Positions 1-6,823 of a stretch of 26,776 nt of DNA are shown here, piece by piece. The DNA is from JAKACU01 sp021821185 (GTDB lineage Bacteria > Bacillota > Bacilli > Alicyclobacillales > SLC66), in assembly GCA_027343965.1 (NCBI GenBank), contig DAHWJX010000020.1:1-26776 (forward strand), written 5' to 3'. The first letter of the stretch is position 1, and each line of letters opens with the position of its first letter. The translations under genes and the position numbers were made by a program. The notes under the pieces were generated by a model. The model worked only from the letters and a program-made list of their open reading frames with translations. It did no database searches and was not told the DNA's origin.

Positions 1-229
1 TTTAATTTTCGGAGTGAAAACCAGACCCCACAGCCGCCTCACAGTACAAAAGGTTCGGAAGCCCAGCCATTCCAAACTCATACATTCCTGTATCATCCAA
101 TTTTGGTGTCCTCTTTACATCGCTATGAATATTTCAGGATTCAAACTCACTCCTCCAAAATTATGTTGTCATATGCATAAAGTATGGGCACGATGCAAAT
201 CCTGAAAAAAAATAAGAGGAGGGATTCGG
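1..229. other. Left-edge stretch with no convincing gene
   Basis: I see no gene here apart from the ribosome site of tlp at its right end (AGGAGGG around 217-223). A 63-codon open frame at 14-205 exists, but its composition is Cys/His/Lys-rich with no family likeness and no convincing ribosome site, so I do not call it. The promoter of tlp should lie here. A forespore sigma-G type promoter would be expected for a spore protein, but I could not find a clean match to that consensus. Confidence 0.5.
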
Positions 230-436
230 TTGCAACCAAACGGCCGCAATGATCGTGTTGGAAAAATCAAAGAAATTATAGCAAACACAGAGGATAATCT
301 AAAACAAGCAGAGGAAATTCTGCAAACCGCTCCTTTAACAGAACAAACGCGCACCCAAATTGAACATACTAACGACAACCGATTGGAAAGTTTGCAAGAC
401 AATAAGAAGGCTCTCAACGAAGAATTTCATGATTGA
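230..436 (+). CDS. tlp: Small acid-soluble spore protein Tlp
   Basis: A 68-residue, highly charged, Asn/Gln/Glu-rich protein with no membrane segment. The pattern of a PNGRNDRV start, an N-T-x-x-N-x-x-x-A-E segment in the middle and an N-x-x-R-x-E-S segment near residues 48-55 matches the Tlp family of minor spore proteins made in the forespore of Bacillus-type bacteria; the usual length is about 70-85 residues. The start is TTG at 230, chosen because an AGGAGGG ribosome site lies about seven bases upstream and the family N-terminus begins there. It is a stand-alone gene, with the next gene 103 bp downstream carrying its own leader. Family assignment is by remembered similarity. It implies that the host makes endospores. 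Confidence 0.85.
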   Translation: MQPNGRNDRVGKIKEIIANTEDNLKQAEEILQTAPLTEQTRTQIEHTNDNRLESLQDNKKALNEEFHD

Positions 437-465
437 TTGACCTAACCCTGCTTCGTTCTCCTGTA

Positions 466-526
466 GAACAGTCCAACATTGCAAATACACAGAGAATCTG
501 GTTTAGTTATCGCAATAGGACTGTTC
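466..526 (+). promoter_or_regulatory. Structured 5' leader hairpin ahead of DUF2231-like gene
   Basis: A 9-bp perfect inverted repeat (GAACAGTCC at 466-474, GGACTGTTC at 518-526) is extended inward by ATTGC/GCAAT (478-482 and 512-516). It ends three bases before the GGGAGG ribosome site at 529-534. There is no T-run after it, so it is not a terminator of tlp. The left arm could alternatively pair with GTTCT at 455-459. A role in controlling translation is inference. Confidence 0.45.
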
Positions 527-539
527 TTGGGAGGACGTT

Positions 540-938
540 ATGGCTTCAATTCATGGATTACTAGCCAATCTTTTTGTACTCTTCCTCTTTGGAGGATTAT
601 TTTTTGATTTCATTGGTTTTTTTCGTGAACCACGTTTCTATCCACTGATGGCACTTTCATGCTTTTTACTCAGCATCGTCACTTTAATCCCGTTAATAAC
701 GCTCGGTGTTATTATGACGCATCAATTTGGTTCATCAGGCTCTCTGCCAGCCTTGCTTGCCAAGCACATCAGTCTAGGATCAGCCACCGTTTTTCTTTTG
801 ATCATTTCGTTGGTTATTCGCCTTCGCAAAGGGAAGAATCCGTGGCGTATCGGTCTGTACTTCGTGATTCAAATCGTTGTCTTAGCTGTAGCCGCGATCG
901 CGGCGCATGCAGGCGGCACTTTTGCTGTTCAAGGCTGA
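540..938 (+). CDS. DUF2231-like integral membrane protein
   Basis: A 132-residue, strongly hydrophobic protein with four predicted membrane segments (roughly residues 8-27, 36-60, 78-97 and 105-125). It has an HG near the N-terminus, a conserved-looking Lys-His before the third helix, and an A-A-H-A-G-G ending. This layout resembles the DUF2231 family of four-helix membrane proteins, some of which are thought to bind haem through conserved His; the function is unknown. The ATG at 540 has a GGGAGG ribosome site six bases upstream and is preceded by a long leader hairpin. The stop lies six bases from the stop of the convergent DUF2249 gene, with no terminator between. Family call is moderate; membrane location is clear. 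Confidence 0.7.
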   Translation: MASIHGLLANLFVLFLFGGLFFDFIGFFREPRFYPLMALSCFLLSIVTLIPLITLGVIMTHQFGSSGSLPALLAKHISLGSATVFLLIISLVIRLRKGKNPWRIGLYFVIQIVVLAVAAIAAHAGGTFAVQG

Positions 939-944
939 TAACGG

Positions 945-1409
945 TTATTTCGTAAGTTGCACACGCACATACCCATTTTCTTTTCCTACTTCTGTACCAA
1001 GTACTTGCTTTTGGAAAAGCAATTCTTGCAAAGGCTGTACATACTCTGTCAACCACAACTCGATAACCGCTTTACCTTCTTCAAATTCCCCAACAGCTGA
1101 CAAAAGTGACTGTGTACGCCCAGTCACTTCTTGTGATGAAACATCGCGCAAATCCGCATAAAAAACAGGAATATCACTTTTATCCCGGCAGAACTGTACA
1201 GCATAGTAATCATCAGCATATTTGGCTACCACATGGCCAAACCCGAGTTTGCCTAAGACGCGAAATAATGGTTCGGGCAAAAACGTAGCATGCAATTGAA
1301 ATACATTAGTTTGACCAACATGGGTTACAGCCTTCATAATATCCTGAAATGGCTCACCTTTCGCGCGCAAAATCTCCCTTACATCAAGATCAATAATTTG
1401 CCGATCCAT
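945..1409 (-). CDS. DUF2249 domain protein
   Basis: A 154-residue soluble protein. Residues 5-72 carry the DUF2249 pattern: I-D-L-D-V-R start, G-E-P-F-x-D-I-M helix, a stretch ending in L-P-E-P-L, then G-F-x-H-x-V with a terminal beta strand. DUF2249 has a TusA/SirA-like fold and often sits beside redox, nitrogen-oxide or haem-related genes; its reaction is unknown. The C-terminal half (75-154) is not recognised. The ATG at 1409 has GGGGGA eight bases upstream. The gene is divergent from the thioredoxin-reductase-like gene, sharing a 146-bp intergenic region, which may hint at a shared redox role (inference). A second, shorter DUF2249-like gene lies at 22589-22837. Confidence 0.75.
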   Translation of the reverse strand: MDRQIIDLDVREILRAKGEPFQDIMKAVTHVGQTNVFQLHATFLPEPLFRVLGKLGFGHVVAKYADDYYAVQFCRDKSDIPVFYADLRDVSSQEVTGRTQSLLSAVGEFEEGKAVIELWLTEYVQPLQELLFQKQVLGTEVGKENGYVRVQLTK

Positions 1410-1555
1410 CGCTACAATCCCCCATTATGACAATTGACATTGTACTACATAATAAAAGCGTACCGTATCCATACCATTTCCATTGTGCAAAATATCACTC
1501 GATGATGATGTATACTGAAGACAACGAATTGAGGCTTTAGATAGGTGGGAAAATT

Positions 1556-2509
1556 ATGAAAACGTATGACGTCGTCATTATTGGCGGTGGAGCTGGTGGT
1601 TTGCAAGCAGCAATTCATTTGGGTCGTTACGGGTGGAAGACCCTTGTTATTGATAAAAGCAAGGGACGAACCTTTTATACGCCCATGTACCACAATGTGC
1701 TCGGGTTCCCTGATGGTATATCAGGCTTGGAATTATTGAAAAATGGTCAGCATCAAGCAAAAAAATACGGGGTTGAATTTCTTATGAAAGTCGTCACAGC
1801 CATTGTCCAAAAAGACGATCATTTCGTTATCACAGCCCAACGTCGCAAAGAACTCATGGAACACTCACCTGAGCAGATTGATCACATCGAGGCCAAAAAA
1901 ATCATTATCGCCACAGGTGTTATGGATGAGCACCCTGCTGTACCTAATGTATATCATTATGCGGGTTACAGCATTTATTATTGTCCTGATTGTGATGGTT
2001 ATGAATTGATTGACAAAAAAGTCGTGGTAGTGGGACGAGGTAACAGTGGGCCCACTATGGCCCACACATTACTCGGATGGACTCAAGATCTAGCAGTGGT
2101 TAACGTTGAACCGGATAAACCAATAAGCGATACTTGGTTACAAACGATGCATGACAATACCATCCCCGTATTTACTGGGAAACTGGCTCGTTTTGTCGGC
2201 GAACAACGCGATCTTATTGAAAAGGTCATTCTCGAAGATGGCACCGAAATTGCCTGTGAAAAGGTGTTTTCTGCACTCGGCATGCAAAGTGTTCATTCAA
2301 GTCTCGCAAAAGGACTCGGGGTCACCACGAATGATAAAGACTACATTATCGTAGACCCCAGAACCAAAGAAACCAATGTCAAAGGTGTGTGGGCCGTAGG
2401 CGATGTTGTAGCCCATTCCCAACAAGTGATGATCGCCATTGGAGAAGGTGCCCAAGCAGCCATCTGGATCAACAAATCATTACGCCAAGAAAATCTCCCT
2501 GTATGGTAA
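1556..2509 (+). CDS. Thioredoxin-reductase-like FAD oxidoreductase
   Basis: A 317-residue flavoprotein of the low-molecular-weight thioredoxin reductase superfamily. Visible parts are the FAD dinucleotide-binding GGGAGG at residues 10-15, the ATG segment near 119-121, a redox-type C143-P-D-C146 followed by D-G, a second nucleotide fold starting V-V-V-G-R-G-N-S-G (157-165), and the FAD-binding W-A-V-G-D near 279-283. The length is normal for the family. The second dinucleotide site is unusual: it lacks the Ala of GxGxxA and the HRR motif that binds the NADPH phosphate, so NADPH use is doubtful. The ATG at 1556 has an AGGTGGG ribosome site at the usual distance. It is a single-gene unit ending in a hairpin. 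The partner could be thioredoxin, ferredoxin or another acceptor. Confidence 0.85.
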   Translation: MKTYDVVIIGGGAGGLQAAIHLGRYGWKTLVIDKSKGRTFYTPMYHNVLGFPDGISGLELLKNGQHQAKKYGVEFLMKVVTAIVQKDDHFVITAQRRKELMEHSPEQIDHIEAKKIIIATGVMDEHPAVPNVYHYAGYSIYYCPDCDGYELIDKKVVVVGRGNSGPTMAHTLLGWTQDLAVVNVEPDKPISDTWLQTMHDNTIPVFTGKLARFVGEQRDLIEKVILEDGTEIACEKVFSALGMQSVHSSLAKGLGVTTNDKDYIIVDPRTKETNVKGVWAVGDVVAHSQQVMIAIGEGAQAAIWINKSLRQENLPVW

Positions 2510-2520
2510 GACCATGACAT

Positions 2521-2545
2521 TACCTGCACCTGCGAGGTGCAGGTA
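2521..2545 (+). terminator. Hairpin between convergent reductase and alaT
   Basis: A perfect 11-bp stem (TACCTGCACCT and AGGTGCAGGTA) with a 3-base loop lies 12 bases past the reductase stop. It is followed on the plus strand by CACACTTTT, a weak T-run. It may serve both convergent genes. Confidence 0.6.
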
Positions 2546-2552
2546 CACACTT

Positions 2553-3719
2553 TTACTGCAGAGAAGCAACATATTTGCCAATGCGCTCGATGGCATGTTC
2601 GATTTGTTCCACAGACGTTGCATAGGAACACCGAACATATCCTTGCCCACTTTGACCAAAAGCATCTCCTGGTACGACTGCCACTTTTGCGTGCCTCAGC
2701 AATCCCTGCGCAAAATCTTGTGAGGAGAGGCCCGTAGAGGTGATGTCCGGAAAAGCATAAAATGCACCCTGAGGTTCATGACAGGACAAGCCAATCGATC
2801 GTAATCCTTGTACGATAAGGCGTCTGCGTTGGTCATAGTCCTCAATCATACGCTCTTTATCCTGTTCCCCATTTTTCAATGCCTCTACAGCTGCCATTTG
2901 TCCCATGATCGGGGCACACATGATCGTGTACTGGTGGATTTTCAACATTTCCTGCAGAATTTCTAAAGGCGCTGCTGCATAGCCGATGCGCCACCCCGTC
3001 ATAGCAAACGCTTTAGACATACCACTTACTAAAACCGTGCGTTCCTTCATACCTTTTAAAGCAGCAATACTGGCATGATGTGTTCCGTAAGTAAGTTCAG
3101 CATAAATCTCATCAGAGATAACAAATAAATCATGTTCAAGTACGATCTCCGCAATTTGTGACAATTCTTCCTGCCGCATGACGGCACCCGTTGGATTATT
3201 CGGATAACAAAGGACAAGCACTTTAGATTTAGCGGTAATTTTTTCACGAAGGTTTTTGGGCGTTAATTTAAAATCATCTTTGGCTAACGTTGTTACTGCA
3301 ACAGGCACGCCGCCTGCAAGGGTCGCGCAAGGATAATACGAGACATAAGCGGGTTCAGGGATTAGTACCTCATCACCCGGGCAAAGCAAAGTACGTAAAG
3401 CAATATCGATAGCCTCACTGCCACCGACTGTCACCATCAACTCCTGCGAAGGATCATACTCTAAAGAGAATCGCTGAAGATAATTTGCTATCGCAGTACG
3501 CAATTCAGGTAATCCGCGGTTGGACGTATAGGTTGTATAGCCCCGTTCCAAGGCATAAACACACGCCTCCCTAACCCTCCAGGGTGTGACAAAATCCGGT
3601 TCACCAACACCTAGCGAAATAATATCTTCCATCTCGCTTGCCAGATCAAAAAACCGGCGAATTCCTGATGGAGGCAGTTGACTTACGGTAGGTGACAAAC
3701 GCTCATAAAGTTTGTTCAC
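2553..3719 (-). CDS. alaT: PLP-dependent class I aminotransferase, AlaT-like
   Basis: A 388-residue fold-type I aminotransferase transferring amino groups with pyridoxal phosphate. Key features are the S-L-G-x-G-E-P-D-F substrate segment (35-43), a G-G-S cofactor contact (99-101), P-N-N-P-T-G (173-178), D203 and Y206 in S-D-E-I-Y, and the Schiff-base lysine K236 in S-G-M-S-K. Bacillus subtilis has the same pair, an Lrp-type regulator followed by an aminotransferase (AlaR-AlaT, formerly YugG-YugH), where AlaT makes alanine from pyruvate. That neighbourhood supports the alanine aminotransferase call, although aspartate or broad specificity cannot be excluded from sequence alone. The GTG start at 3719 overlaps the TGA stop of alaR, so the two are translationally coupled. 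Confidence 0.85.
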   Translation of the reverse strand: MNKLYERLSPTVSQLPPSGIRRFFDLASEMEDIISLGVGEPDFVTPWRVREACVYALERGYTTYTSNRGLPELRTAIANYLQRFSLEYDPSQELMVTVGGSEAIDIALRTLLCPGDEVLIPEPAYVSYYPCATLAGGVPVAVTTLAKDDFKLTPKNLREKITAKSKVLVLCYPNNPTGAVMRQEELSQIAEIVLEHDLFVISDEIYAELTYGTHHASIAALKGMKERTVLVSGMSKAFAMTGWRIGYAAAPLEILQEMLKIHQYTIMCAPIMGQMAAVEALKNGEQDKERMIEDYDQRRRLIVQGLRSIGLSCHEPQGAFYAFPDITSTGLSSQDFAQGLLRHAKVAVVPGDAFGQSGQGYVRCSYATSVEQIEHAIERIGKYVASLQ

Positions 3720-4210
3720 GGTGCAACCACCAAACGTTGATCGCCTTCATGATCATCAAAGATGACCCCATCAAACTTGTACGTCTTCAACCGGAACTGG
3801 GTTGTAGTTGAGGTGACATTTTCAATTGTCGAAAGTTTTTCAGAGACGAACTGAGCCACTTCTTGAATTTTACGGCCCTCTACAATGACCTGAAGATCAT
3901 ACGAACCTGACATCAACGCCACGGAAACAACTTCCTTAAAGCGATAAATCCGCTCAGCAATCGCATCAAAACCAAGTTCCCTTTGTGGTGTTACTTTGAC
4001 ATCAATAACAGCGGTAACTCTGGACGAATCGGCTTTATCCCAGTTCACAACTGCACCATAGCGAACAATGACTCCACTTTTCTCCAAGTCCGCTATAGCC
4101 TCAGTCACTTGCTCTTTGGGTTCTCCAACCATCACCGAAAGCGTATCTATCGATCGGTGAGCGTCTTCATGCAAAAGGTGCAAAATGGCCATCTTCTTTT
4201 TTTGATCCAT
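3716..4210 (-). CDS. alaR: Lrp/AsnC-family regulator, AlaR-like
   Basis: A 164-residue regulator with an N-terminal winged helix-turn-helix (about 5-55, including L-E-K-S-G-V-I-V-R-Y-G) and a C-terminal RAM/AsnC ligand domain (about 70-150, with V-S-V-A-L-M-S-G-S-Y-D-L). The start is placed at the ATG at 4210, which has GGAGAG six bases upstream and gives the family's usual N-terminus. A longer frame to 4297 adds 29 residues that are not family-like. It is the first gene of the operon with alaT (4-base stop/start overlap) and probably senses alanine and controls that operon, as in B. subtilis. A 12-bp palindrome at 4287-4298 is a candidate operator. Confidence 0.85.
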   Translation of the reverse strand: MDQKKKMAILHLLHEDAHRSIDTLSVMVGEPKEQVTEAIADLEKSGVIVRYGAVVNWDKADSSRVTAVIDVKVTPQRELGFDAIAERIYRFKEVVSVALMSGSYDLQVIVEGRKIQEVAQFVSEKLSTIENVTSTTTQFRLKTYKFDGVIFDDHEGDQRLVVAP

Positions 4211-4286
4211 GGCAATCTCTCCGCTTCCTAGCAATTGGGTCATCTCTTTATACGATGTTATTATATCGCATTCTACCGCGAAGAAA

Positions 4287-4298
4287 CTTGCATGCAAG
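4287..4298. promoter_or_regulatory. 12-bp palindrome, candidate AlaR operator
   Basis: CTTGCATGCAAG is a perfect palindrome in the divergent region between alaR (starting at 4210) and the Lin0512-family gene (starting at 4340). It lies just upstream of a TATAAT-like element on the minus strand (ATTATA at about 4259-4264). Use by AlaR is inference from position. Confidence 0.35.
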
Positions 4299-4339
4299 GA
4301 TATGTTGTATCATGATGATGGATAAAAAGAGGTGACAAC

Positions 4340-4699
4340 ATGAAACAAGCTGCTTTTATCGAAGTCGGTATGGGTATTGATCTGCATGGTCAAGATGTCA
4401 CTGTAGCTTGTACACGTGCCATTCGAAATGCTATTGGCCACAACAGCATGCCTGGCATCGGCACGTTTTTACCTAATGGTGATTTACATGAAATGCGCGT
4501 GCATGTATCACTTGCCGTCCCGATAGAACAAAACAATGTCGATGTGGAACAAGTTAAGGCTGAATTGCCGTATGGAAAGATTGACATCGAGATTGTCGAA
4601 GGCGGATTCAAAGCATCAAGTGGCATTGTGCTGCCTGAACAAGGCGACAAGACAGATGAGATGATCATCGTTATAGCCGTCGTCACAGTCGGGTACTAA
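4340..4699 (+). CDS. Lin0512 family conserved protein
   Basis: A 119-residue soluble protein of the Lin0512 family (named after a Listeria protein; function unknown). It starts with K-Q-A-A-F-I-E-V-G-M-G-I-D-L-H-G-Q-D and carries the conserved A-x-R-A-I-R-N-A-I-G-H-N-S-M-P-G-I segment (24-40) and a C-terminal I-I-V-I-A-V-V-T-V-G-Y. The length is normal for the family. The ATG at 4340 follows AGAGGTG by about six bases. It is divergent from alaR and ends just before a strong hairpin shared with htrA. No enzymatic residues can be assigned. Confidence 0.85.
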   Translation: MKQAAFIEVGMGIDLHGQDVTVACTRAIRNAIGHNSMPGIGTFLPNGDLHEMRVHVSLAVPIEQNNVDVEQVKAELPYGKIDIEIVEGGFKASSGIVLPEQGDKTDEMIIVIAVVTVGY

Positions 4700-4701
4700 A
4701 A

Positions 4702-4741
4702 AAGTTGCCCCCTCTCTACTTTTTGCGAGAGGGGGCAACTT
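4702..4741 (-). terminator. Strong terminator between Lin0512 gene and htrA
   Basis: A perfect 15-bp stem (4702-4716 pairing with 4727-4741) with a 10-base loop. On the minus strand it is followed by TTTTTTA, making it a textbook intrinsic terminator for htrA. On the plus strand the T-run is missing, but the stem can still stop transcription of the convergent gene. Confidence 0.9.
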
Positions 4742-4759
4742 GCATGTGATTCCATTCCT

Positions 4760-6046
4760 TTATGGGAAAGAAAATCCACCACTTGAGCTACCAAAACCAG
4801 GAATTGCAATACTTCCACCCGATGACTGGCTTTGATTAACTGCCTGTGTCGGGGCCTGTAAAAGGCCAAGTTGCAATGAGAAAGTCAACTTCTGTTGTTT
4901 ACGATACACGGTCACGGTGACCGTTTGCCCTGGCTTGTAATTTTGCCACAAAACACTGCGCAAATTCGTGAAACCAGTGATTTTCGTTCCATCGATAGCC
5001 ACAATGACATCGCCTGCTTTGATTCCCGAAGCGTTTGCCGTCGCACTATCCACTTTGGAAACATAAACACCGTATGTTACTGGCACATTTGGCTGCATTT
5101 GCTGCGGTACCGACGATAACGATGCTCCTTCAATACCCAAAGCAGGATGATCAGCATGCCCCGTTGCCATGATCTGACTCGTAATCGTTTTTACTTCATT
5201 GATGGGAATGGAAAAACCCATACCTTCAAAACCGGAAGCAACAATCTTAGAACTATTAATGCCGATCACTTGTCCTAGAATATTCAATAGTGGTCCGCCA
5301 CTATTTCCAGGATTAATGGCTGCATCAGTCTGCAATACGGTCTCCTGCCCGAGCACTTGTCCAGTGGCTTCATCTTGAACAGGCATTGTACGAGATGTTG
5401 CACTGATAACTCCAACTGTGACGGTATCGGAAAAATCGAGACCTGCTGGATTCCCGATTGCAATGGCTGGTTCACCAGCCTCTAAATTATCAGAATTACC
5501 GAATTGTGCTACATCCTGCGGTGCGATATCGGATTGTGGAATTTTAAGTACCGCTAAATCTGTGTAAGGATCTGTTCCAACCACTTTTGCCCATACGCGG
5601 TGTTTGTTATAAAGAACGACTTCAACTTTCGTAGCACCTTGCACCACATGATTGTTTGTTACAATGTATCCGCGCGGGTCAAATATCACCCCAGAACCCA
5701 CACCATATTGTTGCAAAGAAGTACTTCCGACATTATTAGTAACGTTTTGATAATTAACAACTCCAACAACCGAAGGAGTTGCCTTTTTTACAGCCTGAAC
5801 AATGGCATCATTTATAGTGACATTCACCGTCTGATTTGTTCCATACGTCGCATTGACCAAATTGGCATCAGACATCGCCGCTGAAGGTATCACATTATTT
5901 TGCATCAGCAATGGCACAGCAGCCAAGGTCGAACCCGATCCGACTAGCGCTGCCACCGCCACCACTCCCACAAGGCGCAAGATGGCTCGCGATTGTTTCT
6001 TAGGACTACGACTACTCTTAAACTCCCCGTCATCATAGTATCCCAT
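4760..6046 (-). CDS. htrA: HtrA/DegP-type membrane-anchored serine protease
   Basis: A 428-residue S1C protease for damaged extracytoplasmic proteins. A short charged cytoplasmic tail (1-20) is followed by one membrane segment (about 21-47), then a trypsin-like domain with the triad H133 (T-N-N-H-V-V), D163 (T-D-L-A-V-L) and S249 (G-N-S-G-G-P), and one PDZ domain (about 300-400). The tail from about 405 is Ser/Gly/Gln-rich and ends in a Gly-Ser-Phe low-complexity segment. The ATG at 6046 has a GGGAGGG ribosome site six bases upstream. On the minus strand a TATAAT box lies at 6078-6083. It is a single gene bounded by hairpins on both sides. In Bacillus such genes are induced by secretion stress through a two-component system; no such site was identified here. 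Confidence 0.95.
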   Translation of the reverse strand: MGYYDDGEFKSSRSPKKQSRAILRLVGVVAVAALVGSGSTLAAVPLLMQNNVIPSAAMSDANLVNATYGTNQTVNVTINDAIVQAVKKATPSVVGVVNYQNVTNNVGSTSLQQYGVGSGVIFDPRGYIVTNNHVVQGATKVEVVLYNKHRVWAKVVGTDPYTDLAVLKIPQSDIAPQDVAQFGNSDNLEAGEPAIAIGNPAGLDFSDTVTVGVISATSRTMPVQDEATGQVLGQETVLQTDAAINPGNSGGPLLNILGQVIGINSSKIVASGFEGMGFSIPINEVKTITSQIMATGHADHPALGIEGASLSSVPQQMQPNVPVTYGVYVSKVDSATANASGIKAGDVIVAIDGTKITGFTNLRSVLWQNYKPGQTVTVTVYRKQQKLTFSLQLGLLQAPTQAVNQSQSSGGSIAIPGFGSSSGGFSFP

Positions 6047-6117
6047 CTTTGTCCCTCCCTAGCAAAATAAGCACACTATTATATTGCCAAATAAACCTTG
6101 AGAACATCTGAACAATA

Positions 6118-6155
6118 CAATGACCGATCCATGAATATGCACAGATCGGTCATTG
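6118..6155 (-). terminator. Hairpin downstream of the Crh-like gene
   Basis: A perfect 12-bp stem (CAATGACCGATC and GATCGGTCATTG) with a 14-base loop lies 12 bases past the stop of the HPr-like gene and upstream of the htrA promoter. The T-run is poor (TATTGTT), so termination efficiency is uncertain. Confidence 0.55.
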
Positions 6156-6166
6156 AAATCTACAAG

Positions 6167-6418
6167 TTAAGCAAAAAAAGTTGATAACTTGTCAATTGCC
6201 TGCTCTTCGTCATGACCATCAGCTTCAAGAATGATATGATCACCACTTTTGATACCCAGAGTCAAGACACCTAACACACTTTTGCCATCAATCATCTTGG
6301 TATTTTTACCGATCTGTATACTACTCGAAAAACTAGTAGCGTGTTGGACAAAAGATGTGATCATAGCAGCGGTTAGCTGATGATCTTCAAGCTTCACCTG
6401 TACTTCTCTCGTTATCAA
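6167..6418 (-). CDS. Crh-like HPr paralogue lacking the active-site histidine
   Basis: An 83-residue protein with the HPr fold. The second half is clearly HPr: S-x-I-Q-I-G-K, then G-K-S-V-L-G-V-L-T-L-G-I (the Ser46 regulatory region) and a G-H-D-E-E-Q-A-I-D-K-L ending. In the first half, the phosphocarrier motif (G-[IL]-H-A-R-P) is replaced by Q-L-T-A-A-M, so His15 becomes Thr and Arg17 becomes Ala, and PTS phosphotransfer should be impossible. B. subtilis Crh similarly lacks His15 (Gln instead) and acts with CcpA after Ser46 phosphorylation. The start is TTG at 6418, chosen because GGGGAGG lies seven bases upstream and it gives the family length; the longer frame to 6499 adds an unrelated hydrophobic stretch. 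It is probably a single-gene unit. A regulatory role is inferred. Confidence 0.8.
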   Translation of the reverse strand: MITREVQVKLEDHQLTAAMITSFVQHATSFSSSIQIGKNTKMIDGKSVLGVLTLGIKSGDHIILEADGHDEEQAIDKLSTFFA

Positions 6419-6521
6419 ATCATATTCCTCCCCTATTAATATAGTAAAAAGTATGCATGATTCTAGCGCTAATGTATCGATTGTCTGCTTCAGTGTCAAT
6501 GAAATATTAGCTAAACATCAA

Positions 6522-6550
6522 TTGACACACAAGAATCAGTGGCGTATGTT
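6522..6550 (+). promoter_or_regulatory. Sigma-A-type promoter of the ABC1-kinase operon
   Basis: TTGACA at 6522-6527 and TATGTT at 6545-6550 are separated by exactly 17 bases, 40 bases before the GTG start of the small first gene. The -35 box is perfect and the -10 box is four of six. Confidence 0.7.
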
Positions 6551-6589
6551 CAAGAAGTATTTTAAAGTTGGCGAAAAGAGGGGATATTA

Positions 6590-6823
6590 GTGCTATTTCA
6601 CCGTAGGAGCTGTCATCCTTTGTTAAAAATTATCCTTGTGTTACTCGGCGTTAAATGGCTTAAAGAGAAAAAACCTATCGATGAGGCAACAAAAAAGGAA
6701 TGGAAAGCAAAACGGAAATTATTTCGTCACAAGATGCAAGAGGCGTTTGCCGTTTGGGATGACGATGAAGAATTCAGCAATGAACAGGATGCATCAACCA
6801 TCGATAAAGGGGCTTCCATGTGA
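6590..6823 (+). CDS. Small hypothetical protein coupled to ABC1 kinase gene
   Basis: A 77-residue protein I do not recognise. It has a short hydrophobic N-terminal stretch (about residues 10-23, L-L-K-I-I-L-V-L-L-G-V), a very basic middle with W-K-A-K-R-K, and an acidic tail (W-D-D-D-E-E). The GTG at 6590 has AGAGGGGA about six bases upstream and follows a good promoter. Its TGA stop overlaps the GTG start of the ABC1 kinase gene (ATGTGA), so the two are translationally coupled and likely act together. It may be a small membrane-associated partner of the kinase-like protein, but that is inference from position only. Confidence 0.7.
   Translation: MLFHRRSCHPLLKIILVLLGVKWLKEKKPIDEATKKEWKAKRKLFRHKMQEAFAVWDDDEEFSNEQDASTIDKGASM

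Noticed and set aside
14..205. 63-codon open frame at the left edge
   Set aside because: No family likeness, unusual composition and no convincing ribosome site; probably a chance frame.
6419..6499. Longer start for the HPr-like gene
   Set aside because: The extra residues are unlike HPr, and the TTG at 6418 has an excellent ribosome site and gives the family length.
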